Shown: positions 26,049-35,976, counted from the stretch's first letter. The stretch is DNA of 64,000 nt from Micavibrio sp. UBA7689 (GCA_002482805.1 DLGR01000045.1:249356-313355), one strand, 5' to 3'. Numbers and translations: made by a program. Notes: generated from the sequence alone by a model not told the origin.

Positions 26049-27752
26049 ATGTCTCCCAAGCAGAGCTACTGGAGCCGCGTTAAGAATTGGGCGTCCACAT
26101 TGCCTTATCTCGGCAAAGCGTTCGGCGCCATCAAAACCGCCGGCGCGGAATTGCTCCGCCTGCCGCCGCCGCGCGCACCCGACGACGTTGCCAATACCAA
26201 ACAGTATGAAGAGCATAAATCCAAATCCTATATGGATTTAAAAATGGCGTTCCGCGATATCGGGCGCATGAATGCTATCGTTGAAACACTGGGCAGGGAT
26301 TTTCTCACCGCCATGCCCGAAGGTGCGTATGTTTCGCGCCTCGGCCAGATTGCGTTCTTGTTCCGTCGCATGCATGAGGAACTCGCCAACGAAAATATAG
26401 CGAACCTCATTAATGAAGCGCAGGATCATCAAAAGAAGGACCCCGGTAACTGGGAGGTATGGGACAAGGCGAATTTGCGCGAGATGGAAACCATGTATCG
26501 CCACGTATCGCACGTGCCACCTGACCTAATGGAACGAAAAGCGCGGCTTGCTTATGAAGGGCGGCGTAAGCACCGTGACGTTTTGAAATGCGATGACTGG
26601 GATGAAGCGCGCCCCTTCCTCGAAGATATGGTCGACCTACAGCGCCGGATCGCGGATGCAAAAATCCTCAAAGACAACGACCACGCCACCGACGCGCCGT
26701 ATCAGGCGCTCTTGCGTGAGTATGTCCCGGGCGCACGCTTAACCGAAGTAGACGCACTGTTTGATCGTCTGGAGACCAAACTCAAAGAAATTCTGCCATG
26801 GGTGCTGGACGAGCAGGCGAAGCGTCCTGAACCGCAACCTTTGATCGGTCCTTTCCCCGCGGCGCAACAAATGTGGCTCAATAAGTCGCTGCTCAAAGTC
26901 ATGGGTTTTGATTTCACCCGCGGGGGTCTATATGAAACGGGACATAACCCTGTCGAGGGCGGTACGCCGGACGACACACGTCTTGTCATCAAAACATCTG
27001 ATGCAGGCAACTTTCTCGATTCCATGAAATCCGCGCTTCATGAAGGTGGCCATGGTATTTATATCCAAGGCCTGCCGCGTGAAACATGGCGCTACCAGCC
27101 CGTCGGACAGGATCTGGGCGCGGCCATGCAAGAATCCCAAGCTTTGCTCATAGAAATGATTCTGGGGCGCACAAAAGAATTCTACCGCTATCTGGCTCCG
27201 CGCGTCGAAGGCCTGTTCCAGAAGTTCGGTGACCCCGCCATGACGGCGGACAATATCTACCGTCTAAAAACGCGCGTAAAGCCTACCTTGGATCGCAAGA
27301 GCGCGGACGAGGTAACGTACTTCTTCCATATCCGCCACCGCATGCGGCTGGAGCGCGATATGATCGCGGGCCGCCTGAAGGTTAAAGACCTTCCCGAGGC
27401 ATGGAACGCGGGCATGAAGGAACTGCTCGGTATTGAACCCACCACGCACGCCCAAGGCTGTCTGCAGGATGTGCATTGGTTTGTCGGCAAGTTCGGTTAT
27501 TTCCCCGCATACACGCTGGGTCACATGATAGCTGCGCAGATACACGATAAGATGAAACGCGAAATTCAGAATATTCCCGAATTGATGGCGTCTGGTGATT
27601 TCATGCCGATCCAGCAATGGCTGGCGGCGAAGGTTTACTCACAAGGTCGTTTATTCCGCACCGATGATCTGCTGATGGAGGTTACGGGCTCGAAATTAAC
27701 CCCCGGTCCGCTGATTAACCATCTTCAAGACCGCTATCTCGAAGCTGCATAA
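26049..27752 (+). CDS. M32 family metallocarboxypeptidase (Taq carboxypeptidase type)
   Basis: 567 residues, against about 500 for typical M32 enzymes; the extra ~50 lie at the N-terminus (WASTLPYLGKAFGAIKTAGAELL), which may be amphipathic. It removes C-terminal amino acids from peptides. The metal site is in SALHEGGHGIYIQG (HEXXH) with a Glu in AAMQESQALLIEMI; the conserved LDRKSADEVTYFFHIRHRMRLERDMI and GYFPAYTLGHMIAAQ are present. Single transcription unit between the histone-like gene and thrC. Confidence 0.92.
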   Translation: MSPKQSYWSRVKNWASTLPYLGKAFGAIKTAGAELLRLPPPRAPDDVANTKQYEEHKSKSYMDLKMAFRDIGRMNAIVETLGRDFLTAMPEGAYVSRLGQIAFLFRRMHEELANENIANLINEAQDHQKKDPGNWEVWDKANLREMETMYRHVSHVPPDLMERKARLAYEGRRKHRDVLKCDDWDEARPFLEDMVDLQRRIADAKILKDNDHATDAPYQALLREYVPGARLTEVDALFDRLETKLKEILPWVLDEQAKRPEPQPLIGPFPAAQQMWLNKSLLKVMGFDFTRGGLYETGHNPVEGGTPDDTRLVIKTSDAGNFLDSMKSALHEGGHGIYIQGLPRETWRYQPVGQDLGAAMQESQALLIEMILGRTKEFYRYLAPRVEGLFQKFGDPAMTADNIYRLKTRVKPTLDRKSADEVTYFFHIRHRMRLERDMIAGRLKVKDLPEAWNAGMKELLGIEPTTHAQGCLQDVHWFVGKFGYFPAYTLGHMIAAQIHDKMKREIQNIPELMASGDFMPIQQWLAAKVYSQGRLFRTDDLLMEVTGSKLTPGPLINHLQDRYLEAA

Positions 27753-27779
27753 GCTTGAACGATCGGCCTATTTCTGATA

Positions 27780-29183
27780 ATGTCGCCCGCTATGGTTAAG
27801 TTTATCTCCACACGCGGTGATTCCACGCCCAAAAGCTTTGTTGATGTGATGCTGGCGGGCCTCGCGCCCGATCAGGGCCTCTATGTGCCCGATCAATGGC
27901 CACAGATTAACGTGAAGAAACTCGCCGGGCTCTCTTACCCCGAGATTGTCTACAATGTGATCAAGCCTTTCGTGGGCGGTGAAATCCCCGACGACGATCT
28001 GCATGAAATGATTGTCGATGTATACAACAACAATTTCAAACACCCTGCCGTTGCACCATTGGTGCAGGCCGACCAGTCCACATGGATCATGGAATTGTTC
28101 CACGGGCCAACGCTGGCGTTCAAAGATTACCCGCTGCAATTGCTTGGCCGTCTGTTCGATTACGTCCTCGAAAAACGTGGGCAACGTCTGACGATTGTCG
28201 GTGCGACATCGGGTGATACGGGTTCCGCCGCCATCGAAGCGATGCGCCATTGCAAGAATATCGATATTTTTATCATGCACCCCGAAGGCCGCACCTCCGA
28301 TGTGCAGCGCCGCCAGATGACGAGTGTCATTTCCCCGAACGTGCACAATATAGCGCTTCGGGGGACGTTCGATGATTGCCAAAACGCGCTGAAAGCCATG
28401 TTCAAGGATGAAACATTTCGCGATGAAATGCGTTTGTCCGCTGTGAACTCCATCAACTTCGTGCGTATCGCGGCGCAGATAGCTTATTACTTCGCGGCAG
28501 GTTCCGCACTGGGCGCAGGGGATCGCAAAATCTCTTTTGCCGTTCCGACAGGCAATTTCGGCAATGTTTACGCGGCCTTTTCTGCCAAACAAATGGGCCT
28601 GCCCATTGAAAAACTAATCATCGGTTCCAACCGCAACGATATCCTGACGCGTTTCTTTGAAACCGCCAGCATGACCACAAGCACGGTTGAACCGTCATTG
28701 TCACCAAGCATGGATATTCAGGTGTCGAGCAATTTCGAACGTTACTTGTTCGAACTCGTGGGTCGCAAACCCGAAATCGTACGCGGCCACATGGATTCTC
28801 TAGCCCAAAGCGGCTCTTACACCATCGATGATAAATTGATGGCAAAGGCGCGCGAAACCTTCAGCGCGCAACGCTGTTCCGATGCCCAAACCACCGTCGT
28901 CATCCACGATTTCTTTAACGAAGCTGGCTACACGCTGGACCCGCATACGGCCGTGGGTTTCCACGCAGCGCGCCTTGCGAAACTTGATCCTGCAATTCCG
29001 CTTGTCGTGATGGCAACGGCGCATCCCGCGAAATTCCCTGCTGCCGTTAAAGAAGCAACGGGCGTGCATCCGGAATTGCCCACGCATATGGCCGATCTCT
29101 ATGAACGCAAAGAAAAATTTGTGGTTCTTCCGAATGATTTGGCACAGCTGAAATCATTCATCCGCGCGCCCTCCTATCTATAG
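27780..29183 (+). CDS. thrC: Threonine synthase
   Basis: 467 residues, the long class found in proteobacteria. It converts O-phosphohomoserine to threonine with PLP. N-terminal FISTRGDSTPKSFVDVMLAGLAPDQGLYVPDQWP, PLP lysine in LAFKDYPLQLLGR, phosphate loop TSGDTGSAAIEA, and PTGNFGNVYAAF. Two in-frame ATGs (27780, 27792) are possible; neither has a clear ribosome site. It often precedes an M16 protease gene in alphaproteobacteria, as it does here. Confidence 0.95.
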   Translation: MSPAMVKFISTRGDSTPKSFVDVMLAGLAPDQGLYVPDQWPQINVKKLAGLSYPEIVYNVIKPFVGGEIPDDDLHEMIVDVYNNNFKHPAVAPLVQADQSTWIMELFHGPTLAFKDYPLQLLGRLFDYVLEKRGQRLTIVGATSGDTGSAAIEAMRHCKNIDIFIMHPEGRTSDVQRRQMTSVISPNVHNIALRGTFDDCQNALKAMFKDETFRDEMRLSAVNSINFVRIAAQIAYYFAAGSALGAGDRKISFAVPTGNFGNVYAAFSAKQMGLPIEKLIIGSNRNDILTRFFETASMTTSTVEPSLSPSMDIQVSSNFERYLFELVGRKPEIVRGHMDSLAQSGSYTIDDKLMAKARETFSAQRCSDAQTTVVIHDFFNEAGYTLDPHTAVGFHAARLAKLDPAIPLVVMATAHPAKFPAAVKEATGVHPELPTHMADLYERKEKFVVLPNDLAQLKSFIRAPSYL

Positions 29184-29199
29184 AAGTTAACGTTAACTT
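29184..29199. promoter_or_regulatory. 16-base perfect palindrome after thrC
   Basis: AAGTTAACGTTAACTT follows the thrC stop immediately and lies 78 bases before the first M16 gene. It has no T tract on either side, so a protein-binding site is more likely than a terminator. Confidence 0.35.
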
Positions 29200-29276
29200 T
29201 TGCGTCAATTTGCTTTCTTAAAACCAACTTTGGTACCCTTCATAAATAATTAAAAAATATTAACAAGGGGTACGAG

Positions 29277-30599
29277 ATGAAGGATCACGAGTACAGGACA
29301 ACTGTTCTGGACAGCGGCTTGACTGTTCACACCATAAATATTCCCAGTGTACCAAAAATTTATTATGAAGTTCTGGTTAAATCCGGTGCCGCTTCAGAAT
29401 ACGGAAAAACCGGCGTTGCACATTATCTCGAACATATGTTCGGCTATGGCTCTTCCCAATTCGGGGAAAAGGATATGCTGCCTTATTTTGGTAAAAAAGG
29501 CGGAGAATATAATTTCACCACGTCATTTATTTACACAAATTATCATGCGCACGCCTTGCCGCATAAAGTACGAGAGTATAGTGAGCGTATTGCAACGGTT
29601 TTGACGGATCCAATTTTTACTCCCGATCACGTGGAGAAAGAACGGAGTCCGATTCTCTCCGAAGAATTGCAAACCAGAGACCGGCTGAAAAACGATGCGG
29701 ATGTGCATTTGCTGCCGTTGATGTATGGCAATCACAGACATGGAAACGTTGTTATCGGATTGCCCGAAGATATTGCCCGGATTAGCTACGAAGACCTTCG
29801 CAGTTATTACGATTCTGTCTATGTTGCATCGAACATGCATGTAATTGTTGTAGGCGACGTGGAGCATGACGAATGGGTAAGGGAAACCGAGCGTCAGTAC
29901 GCAACCTTGCCTCAGCGTCCGGCAAGTATAACTATGGAGCCGCTTTTCATCCAGGGAGGCACGCACAGAAGGCAGATGGACCTTGAGGCAATGGAATTGA
30001 GGATAGGTTTTGTCCTGCCACAGACAGACGCCCTTCATGCTGCCCGTGACAACATAGTCTCAAGTTTGATCAATCAGAAATTGCATGAAGTCCTGAGGGA
30101 TGAAAAAAAACTGGTTTATGGTGCTGGTGCTTACATGAATACCAACGGATCCGAAGAAATATTGACTATACGCACCTCTTTGGACCCATTGAAAGCAGAA
30201 GAAGTAATCGGAGAAATTTTTGCAACGCTTACCGATTATGCGAAAAATATTACGGCACAAGATATCGAATCATTCAAAGCCAATCATGAAGAGTTTTTGG
30301 CGGACAACCATACTTATCCGCGATATCAGGGAAGTAGACTATCCTCCATGCTGAGTCATGGCCGCCAATATTCATCCTTGATCTATGAAATGGAAGTAGC
30401 AGAAAATATCACGACGGATGAATTGCGGTCTTGCATGAGAACTATGATCAACGGGCGGGCATTCATGTCTGTAGCAGCTTCGTCTGTTGACATACCGTCC
30501 GTAAATAAATATGTAAATAATATGAGAAAAGAACTAGCTATTGATGGAATTGGCGCGAACTCTAATATAAAAGAGGAGTTTAACCCTACAGATCCTTAA
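29277..30599 (+). CDS. M16 family zinc peptidase, divergent AT-rich copy
   Basis: 440 residues with AAGGGG ahead of the ATG. The inverted zinc motif HXXEH is intact (VAHYLEHMFGYG), with the downstream Glu region KERSPILSEEL, so activity is plausible. The N-terminus TTVLDSGLTVHTINIP aligns with the next gene, so the two are paralogues. Codon use and base composition are visibly more AT-rich than in neighbours, and sequence such as SSQFGEKDMLPYFGKKGGEYN differs from the usual NGTPKR region. It may have been acquired or be evolving quickly. The next gene starts 8 bases after its stop. Confidence 0.85.
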   Translation: MKDHEYRTTVLDSGLTVHTINIPSVPKIYYEVLVKSGAASEYGKTGVAHYLEHMFGYGSSQFGEKDMLPYFGKKGGEYNFTTSFIYTNYHAHALPHKVREYSERIATVLTDPIFTPDHVEKERSPILSEELQTRDRLKNDADVHLLPLMYGNHRHGNVVIGLPEDIARISYEDLRSYYDSVYVASNMHVIVVGDVEHDEWVRETERQYATLPQRPASITMEPLFIQGGTHRRQMDLEAMELRIGFVLPQTDALHAARDNIVSSLINQKLHEVLRDEKKLVYGAGAYMNTNGSEEILTIRTSLDPLKAEEVIGEIFATLTDYAKNITAQDIESFKANHEEFLADNHTYPRYQGSRLSSMLSHGRQYSSLIYEMEVAENITTDELRSCMRTMINGRAFMSVAASSVDIPSVNKYVNNMRKELAIDGIGANSNIKEEFNPTDP

Positions 30600-30607
30600 G
30601 GAACGCC

Positions 30608-31870
30608 ATGTCCACAAAAGTCACCACCCTCGATTCCGGCCTTCGGGTCATCACCGATACTGTGCCCGAAATGGAAACGGTGGCTGTGGGGGTGTGGGCG
30701 GATGTGGGAACACGGCATGAGGATTTAAAACACAACGGCGTTGCTCATATGGTTGAACATATGATGTTCAACGGCACGCCCACGCGCACATCGTTACAAA
30801 TCGCAGAAGCGGTCGAGGATGTGGGCGGGCAGATCAACGCTTATACCTCTCGCGAAATCACGGCGTACTACATCCATATTCTTAAAAACGATATGCCGAT
30901 GGCCATGGATATTTTGTCCGACATTCTGCAGCGTCCGACCTTTCCGGACCACGAGTTGGAAAAGGAACGCGGCGTTATTTTGCAGGAAATCGGGATGACC
31001 AACGATACGCCCGATGACATGGTGTTCGATTATTATCAGGAAACTGCCTATCCGAACCAGGCGTTAGGCGCTCCTATTCTCGGGCGCGAAGAAATCATCG
31101 AAAACATGAAAAAAGATACGTTGTACGAATATGTGCACCGCTTCTACACACCCAACAAACTGGTTATTTCCGCTGCGGGCAAAGTGGATCACGATTCCTT
31201 TGTAAAAACGGCACAGGAAATGTTTGCGCATTTGCCCAAAAATACGAATGAAACCTATGAACCTGCCAAATATGGTGGCGGAGAGATGCGCGTGGAAAAG
31301 GATCTGGAGCAGGCCCATGTTGTGCTGGGTTTTAAAGGCATCCGCCGCGATGATCCCGATTTCTTTTCAGCAAGCGTTCTGGGCACCGTGCTGGGCGGTG
31401 GTATGTCATCCCGTCTGTTTCAAGAGGTACGTGAAAAACGCGGCCTTGTTTATTCCATATATTCCTCGCATTCCGCCTATCATGACGATGGGCAGTTCGA
31501 AATTTATGCAGGGACGGGCCCTGAATCGCTGAACAAACTGATTCCCGTGACTTGCATGGAACTGGTGAAAATCATGCAAACGCCTATCTCCGAAGCCGAA
31601 CTAAACCGTGCCAAGGCACAGTTGAAAGCAGGCATTCTAATGAGCCGTGAATCCATGCTATCCCGCTCCAACCGTCAGGCGAAATACCTGATCAATTACA
31701 ATCGCGCACCGGACATCAAACAGATTATCGGACTCGTCGATAATGTGACACCCGAAAGCGTGCAGCGCATGGCGCAGAAAATTTTTGCAGGAAAGCCGAC
31801 GCTTGCTGCGTTCGGTCCCGTCAAGGAACTCGAAGCCTACGAAAAAATTCACGAACGTCTGGCGGCTTGA
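30608..31870 (+). CDS. M16 family zinc peptidase, mitochondrial processing peptidase-like
   Basis: 420 residues, RBS AAGGA. The HXXEH motif (AHMVEHMMFNGTPTRT) with the downstream Glu (EKERGVILQEIGM) and the glycine-rich loop near FSASVLGTVLGGGMSSRLFQEVREKRGLVYSIYS are all as in alphaproteobacterial M16 proteases related to the beta subunit of mitochondrial processing peptidase. It cleaves short peptides or presequence-like segments. It is translationally close to both the preceding paralogue and the following GNAT. Confidence 0.93.
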   Translation: MSTKVTTLDSGLRVITDTVPEMETVAVGVWADVGTRHEDLKHNGVAHMVEHMMFNGTPTRTSLQIAEAVEDVGGQINAYTSREITAYYIHILKNDMPMAMDILSDILQRPTFPDHELEKERGVILQEIGMTNDTPDDMVFDYYQETAYPNQALGAPILGREEIIENMKKDTLYEYVHRFYTPNKLVISAAGKVDHDSFVKTAQEMFAHLPKNTNETYEPAKYGGGEMRVEKDLEQAHVVLGFKGIRRDDPDFFSASVLGTVLGGGMSSRLFQEVREKRGLVYSIYSSHSAYHDDGQFEIYAGTGPESLNKLIPVTCMELVKIMQTPISEAELNRAKAQLKAGILMSRESMLSRSNRQAKYLINYNRAPDIKQIIGLVDNVTPESVQRMAQKIFAGKPTLAAFGPVKELEAYEKIHERLAA

Positions 31871-31873
31871 CCT

Positions 31874-32476
31874 ATGTGGCCGCGCAAAACATTGACGGCC
31901 GCACAGGATGTAAAACTGCAAACCAAAAACCTTTTTTTGCGCCGCGCATGGTACACCGATTACGAGGATTGGGCACAGGTCCGCTCTCGAAACCGCACTT
32001 TTCTGGAAGAATATGAACCTACATGGCCGAAGGATTGTCTATCCGAGGCGTTTTTCAAACGCCGCGTGGAACGTCTGGTCGATGATGCCCGTAGTGATCG
32101 CGCTTATACTTTTCTGATATTCGAAAATACCGATCTGGAACTGATCGGCGGCATTAACCTTAACAATGTTGTGCGGGGAGCGGCGCAATATGCATCTTTG
32201 GGATATTGGCTTTCAGAAGAATGGCAGGGCAAGGGTTTTATGACGCAAGGCGCCCGTGCTGTTCTGGGATATGCGTTCACCGATTTGCGGTTGGAACGTG
32301 TCAATGCGGCTACCCTGGTTCACAATAAAAAGAGCCGCGCTATGCTGGAGCGTCTTGGCTTTGCCGAAGAAGGTTTTGCGAAATCCTACATCCAGATTGC
32401 AGGAAAACGACAGGACCATATTCTCTATGGACTTAATGCCGAAGATTTTAAAGAAGGGTTTTCAGGCACGGCCTGA
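31874..32476 (+). CDS. RimJ/RimL-type GNAT acetyltransferase
   Basis: 200 residues, starting 3 bases after the M16 stop. The family pattern LFLRRAWYTDYEDWAQVRSRNRTFLEEYEPTW is followed by ASLGYWLSEEWQGKGFMTQGARAVLGYAF (acetyl-CoA binding) and LERVNAATLVHNKKSRAMLERLGF. Related enzymes acetylate the N-terminus of ribosomal protein S5 or other proteins; the target here is not proven. Its 3' end overlaps the convergent YqgE gene by 15 bases. The M16-GNAT order is common in alphaproteobacteria. Confidence 0.88.
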   Translation: MWPRKTLTAAQDVKLQTKNLFLRRAWYTDYEDWAQVRSRNRTFLEEYEPTWPKDCLSEAFFKRRVERLVDDARSDRAYTFLIFENTDLELIGGINLNNVVRGAAQYASLGYWLSEEWQGKGFMTQGARAVLGYAFTDLRLERVNAATLVHNKKSRAMLERLGFAEEGFAKSYIQIAGKRQDHILYGLNAEDFKEGFSGTA

Positions 32477-33040
32477 AATGCCGGAAATCGTGCCGGGCGT
32501 AACGCCGATAATCGTAAATGCCTTTTCCCACATATCATACGCGGACGTATCGAACACGATTTCGTGGCTGGCGGGGGCGGTGAGCCAGACGTTGTCCTGC
32601 AGTTCCTTTTCCAGTTGTCCCGCGCTCCAGCCCGCATAGCCAAGCGTAAAAAGCATCTTTTCGGGGCGGTAACCGCTTATCACCGTGCGCAGTGTGTCAA
32701 TCGTTCCGCTGATCGAAAAATTGTCATCGACCACAATAGTGTCTTTTTGTGAAAAATCCGAAGAATGTATCAGAAAGCCATTCACCCCTTGCACGGGCCC
32801 TCCGGACAAAACAGGCGTTTGCAGGATTTTTGGGTCTATCGGCTTTCCGGCCAGACCAATTTGATGCAAAACTTCCTTAAAGTCGGGGGAAGGCAGGGGG
32901 CTGTTGATTGCCATGCCCATCGCGCCTTTGCGGTCATGCACACACATAAAGATGACCGAGCGGTGAAAGCGCGGGTCATTCATTTGCGGCATGGCGATGA
33001 GGAGATGGCCTTTGAGGGAGAAGAATTTTTGATCGTTCAT
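32462..33040 (-). CDS. YqgE/AlgH family protein (UPF0301)
   Basis: 192 residues. The N-terminus GHLLIAMPQMNDPRFHRSVIFMCVHD and middle GAMGMAINSP are diagnostic for the family, as are GGPVQGVNGFLIHSSD and LFTLGYAGWSAGQLEKEL. The function is unsettled (named AlgH for an alginate phenotype in Pseudomonas). A cytosolic one-domain protein. It lies 51 bases downstream of the SGNH-like gene on the same strand. Confidence 0.93.
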   Translation of the reverse strand: MNDQKFFSLKGHLLIAMPQMNDPRFHRSVIFMCVHDRKGAMGMAINSPLPSPDFKEVLHQIGLAGKPIDPKILQTPVLSGGPVQGVNGFLIHSSDFSQKDTIVVDDNFSISGTIDTLRTVISGYRPEKMLFTLGYAGWSAGQLEKELQDNVWLTAPASHEIVFDTSAYDMWEKAFTIIGVTPGTISGISGRA

Positions 33041-33091
33041 GAATGAATCATCGGGGAAAAAAAGATTCGATGCAACAAGGATATAAATTTT

Positions 33092-34144
33092 TTACCGAAG
33101 AAATGGACAGGTCCCACTTTCGGAAAAACCTTTTGCCAGAAGAGTGTGCCCCGCACGATTCGGATGGTTGAAGTCTATTTTATCCCCTTTATTATACACA
33201 AAATAAGTCCCCGCAGGCGTATCTTGAGCCTGTTCTGAAAAAGCGTTACGTCCGTCATAGACGGCAGGAAAATTTAAAGTTCGTAAAAATAATTTCTGCG
33301 CGGAACCTTCAAGAAATCCGTCTTCCCATTTAATGCCAAGATCATAATAGGTTTTTGCCGCTTGCTTGGAAATCTGCATTTCATACGGGAATATGATCAA
33401 ACAAAAACCTATATTCTTTTGCGCCAATGTTTCCTGCACTTTATTCAGTCTTTGCGCGGTTTTTTGAACGATATCTTTATTATCCTGCGGGAAAAGTTCC
33501 ACCTCTTTAAAGCCTGTATGCCCGTATCCATGCTGTTGCAGAAGATTTTTCGCCCCTGTGCGCAGTGCGGTGTAAAGATAGGATTTTCCGCGCAATCCAT
33601 CTAAATTCTTTTGCAAGAATATATGCATTTTTTGTAATAAACGCTCATCCGCTTTCTGGTTTTCGGTGACAACAGGCTGGCTGCTGTCATTGGGGGGCGG
33701 AAGAATGTCATTGAGATTGAATCCGTACACAACATAATCGATACCGTATTTTTCGATTGTGTTGAGCAATATGGTTTCATGCAATCCGTTATCCATCATG
33801 GCAAATGTCCAGTGATCGAATGAAGGATACTGCCGTTCCAGAATATCGCCCATGCGGAATTCATCCCCCGCACCGATACCCATTATAACGGAATCTCCAA
33901 AATATCCTATGCGGGACTTAGGCGATTGCATATCGAATTCCGTATCGGGAAATCCTTTGCTGTTAACCGCAATGGTGCCATAGGGGTAAACATATTTACC
34001 TTCCTTCTGAATGGCCGTGTAGTAACCGATATTATAGGGAAGCGTAAAGCGCAGGGCGATTTCCAGCACGAGGATGATTAAAAGAAATGTGACAGCGATA
34101 ACACCGAGCAAAGTTTTCTTGGGGTTTCTTTCGAATATACTCAT
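33092..34144 (-). CDS. Membrane-anchored SGNH/GDSL-like hydrolase or acyltransferase
   Basis: 350 residues from the ATG at 34144, which overlaps the carbamoyltransferase stop as TGATG. One N-terminal membrane span (residues ~10-32) is followed by an extracytoplasmic domain. The SGNH blocks are visible: GYFGDSVIMGIGAG (nucleophile Ser, residues ~80-93), GFNLNDILPP, and DFNHPNRAGHTLLA (Asp/His pair near 330). Members cut or transfer acyl groups on sugars or lipids. Always next to the carbamoyltransferase here, so it may act on the same product (inference). Confidence 0.75.
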   Translation of the reverse strand: MSIFERNPKKTLLGVIAVTFLLIILVLEIALRFTLPYNIGYYTAIQKEGKYVYPYGTIAVNSKGFPDTEFDMQSPKSRIGYFGDSVIMGIGAGDEFRMGDILERQYPSFDHWTFAMMDNGLHETILLNTIEKYGIDYVVYGFNLNDILPPPNDSSQPVVTENQKADERLLQKMHIFLQKNLDGLRGKSYLYTALRTGAKNLLQQHGYGHTGFKEVELFPQDNKDIVQKTAQRLNKVQETLAQKNIGFCLIIFPYEMQISKQAAKTYYDLGIKWEDGFLEGSAQKLFLRTLNFPAVYDGRNAFSEQAQDTPAGTYFVYNKGDKIDFNHPNRAGHTLLAKGFSESGTCPFLR

Positions 34145-35976
34145 CAATCGTTCCCAAAGCGTGCTCTGTGGTCGTTTACGTGCGTCAAGTCCTGTTCGGA
34201 TTTATACAGCACGCAGTTTTCGACCACCAGCATATCGATATCGCACCCCATGAAACACTTAAAAGCGTCTTCGGGGGTGCAAACAATAGGCTCGCCGCGC
34301 ACATTGAAAGATGTGTTGAGCAACACGGGGCATTCCGTGAGTTTATAGAATGCGGATAAAAGCGCATGGAATTTGGGGTTCGTCTGCATATGCACGCTCT
34401 GTACACGGGCGGAATAATCGACATGTGTTGCGGCAGGAATTTGTGATCTTGCGTTTCTAAGCCGCTCAAAACCGGTGCCCGTATCTTCACCCCCTGTGCG
34501 TTTCGATGGTTTTACAGCTGCCGTCAAAAGCATATAGGGCGAAGATTTTTCCAGATCAAACCATTCGCTCATATGCTCAAACAAAACGGCCGGTGCAAAA
34601 GGGCGGAAGGATTCGCGGAATTTCACCTTCAGATTGAGCGTTTTTTGCATGGAAGCCGAACGCGGATCAGCAAGGATAGAACGGGCACCCAATGCACGCG
34701 GACCATATTCCATCGCGCCCTGAAACCAACCCACGATTTTCTGGTCAGCCAAGGCTTTTGCAGCTATTTCGGCAACATCGTTAGAAACATGGAATTTAGC
34801 ACCGAGCGCAGAGAGCCTTACTTTGACATCGTTTTGGTCGAAAGACGGGCCCAAATGGCCGCCCTTCATGGAATCCTGATCGAAAAACACATCGCGTTGG
34901 TTTTTATGATGTAGATAGAATGCCGCAAGGGCTGCACCTACCGCGCCGCCCGAGTCGCCTGCGGCGGGTTGAATCCATATATTCTCGAACAAGCCGCTTT
35001 TCAGGATTTTGCCGTTGGCAACACAGTTTAGGGCGACGCCCCCAGCAAGGCAGAGATTTTTAATGCCGCGTTGCTCGCGTGCCAATGACTGCAAGATCTT
35101 AAGCAGAATTTTTTCGATCACGGATTGAATTGATGCCGCAACATCCATATGAAATTCGGCAATTTCATCCTCGGGCGTCCGGGGCTCGGTTTTAAAAAGA
35201 TCATGGAACTTTTCGTTCGTCATGGTTAGGCCGGACATATAATTAAAATAAGACATATCGAGCCTGAAGGACCCGTCATCTTTGACATCGATCAAATGTT
35301 TGAGAATTAGGTCTTCGTACATGGGACGACCGTAAGGGGCAAGACCCATCATCTTGTATTCGCCCGAATTAACTTTAAACCCCAAATACGAAGTAAATGC
35401 CGAATATAAAAGCCCCAGCGAATTCGGAAAGAGTATCTCTTTTTCTATCTCGAGCGAGGCGCCCTTGCCTATCCATAGGCTCGAAGATGCCCATTCACCC
35501 ACACCGTCCATGCATAAAACAACCGCTTCTTCAAAAGGCGAGGGATAAAATGCACTGGCGGCGTGACTGAGGTGATGGTCTGAAAAAAGAAGTTTTGAGC
35601 GAATGGATTTTTTGCTTTCAATATTTTCAAGTGCGCACAAACGATCAGTCAGAATACGCTTTTGGAAAAGCTTTTCATGAAGCCATACAGGCATAGCGGT
35701 TTTAAAAGATTGGAAACCTTTAGGAGCGGTAGATAGATAGGTTTCCAGTATGCGTTCAAACTTCAAAAACGGCTTTTCGAAGAAAACAATATTATCAAGA
35801 TCCGCCAATGTGACATTTGCTTGTTTCAGGCAAAAACGGATGGCTTCCGTAGGGAATCCGCTGTCATGTTTTACGCGTGTGAAACGCTCTTCCTGTGCGG
35901 CGGCGATAATCTCGCCGTCTTTGATAAGGGCGGCGGCGCTGTCGTGGTAAAATGCGGATATGCCAAGGATAATCAT
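34144..35976 (-). CDS. NodU/CmcH-type O-carbamoyltransferase
   Basis: 610 residues from the ATG at 35976 (MIILGISAFYHDSAAALI). The N-terminal Kae1-like ATPase domain has the metal-binding histidines in FSDHHLSHAASAFYPSPF and the glycine loop LCMDGVGEWASS; the C-terminal carbamoyltransferase domain has ALGARSILADPRSASM and FRESFRPFAPAVL. The family transfers carbamoyl from carbamoyl-phosphate to a hydroxyl of a sugar or natural product (Nod factor, cephamycin, tobramycin, saxitoxin). Directly after a DUF5989 gene and an SxtJ-like gene, overlapping the SGNH gene. The substrate is unknown. Confidence 0.92.
   Translation of the reverse strand: MIILGISAFYHDSAAALIKDGEIIAAAQEERFTRVKHDSGFPTEAIRFCLKQANVTLADLDNIVFFEKPFLKFERILETYLSTAPKGFQSFKTAMPVWLHEKLFQKRILTDRLCALENIESKKSIRSKLLFSDHHLSHAASAFYPSPFEEAVVLCMDGVGEWASSSLWIGKGASLEIEKEILFPNSLGLLYSAFTSYLGFKVNSGEYKMMGLAPYGRPMYEDLILKHLIDVKDDGSFRLDMSYFNYMSGLTMTNEKFHDLFKTEPRTPEDEIAEFHMDVAASIQSVIEKILLKILQSLAREQRGIKNLCLAGGVALNCVANGKILKSGLFENIWIQPAAGDSGGAVGAALAAFYLHHKNQRDVFFDQDSMKGGHLGPSFDQNDVKVRLSALGAKFHVSNDVAEIAAKALADQKIVGWFQGAMEYGPRALGARSILADPRSASMQKTLNLKVKFRESFRPFAPAVLFEHMSEWFDLEKSSPYMLLTAAVKPSKRTGGEDTGTGFERLRNARSQIPAATHVDYSARVQSVHMQTNPKFHALLSAFYKLTECPVLLNTSFNVRGEPIVCTPEDAFKCFMGCDIDMLVVENCVLYKSEQDLTHVNDHRARFGND

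Noticed and set aside
27768..28592. 274-aa open frame on the - strand
   Set aside because: Antisense shadow of thrC, which has an intact PLP lysine and N-terminus.
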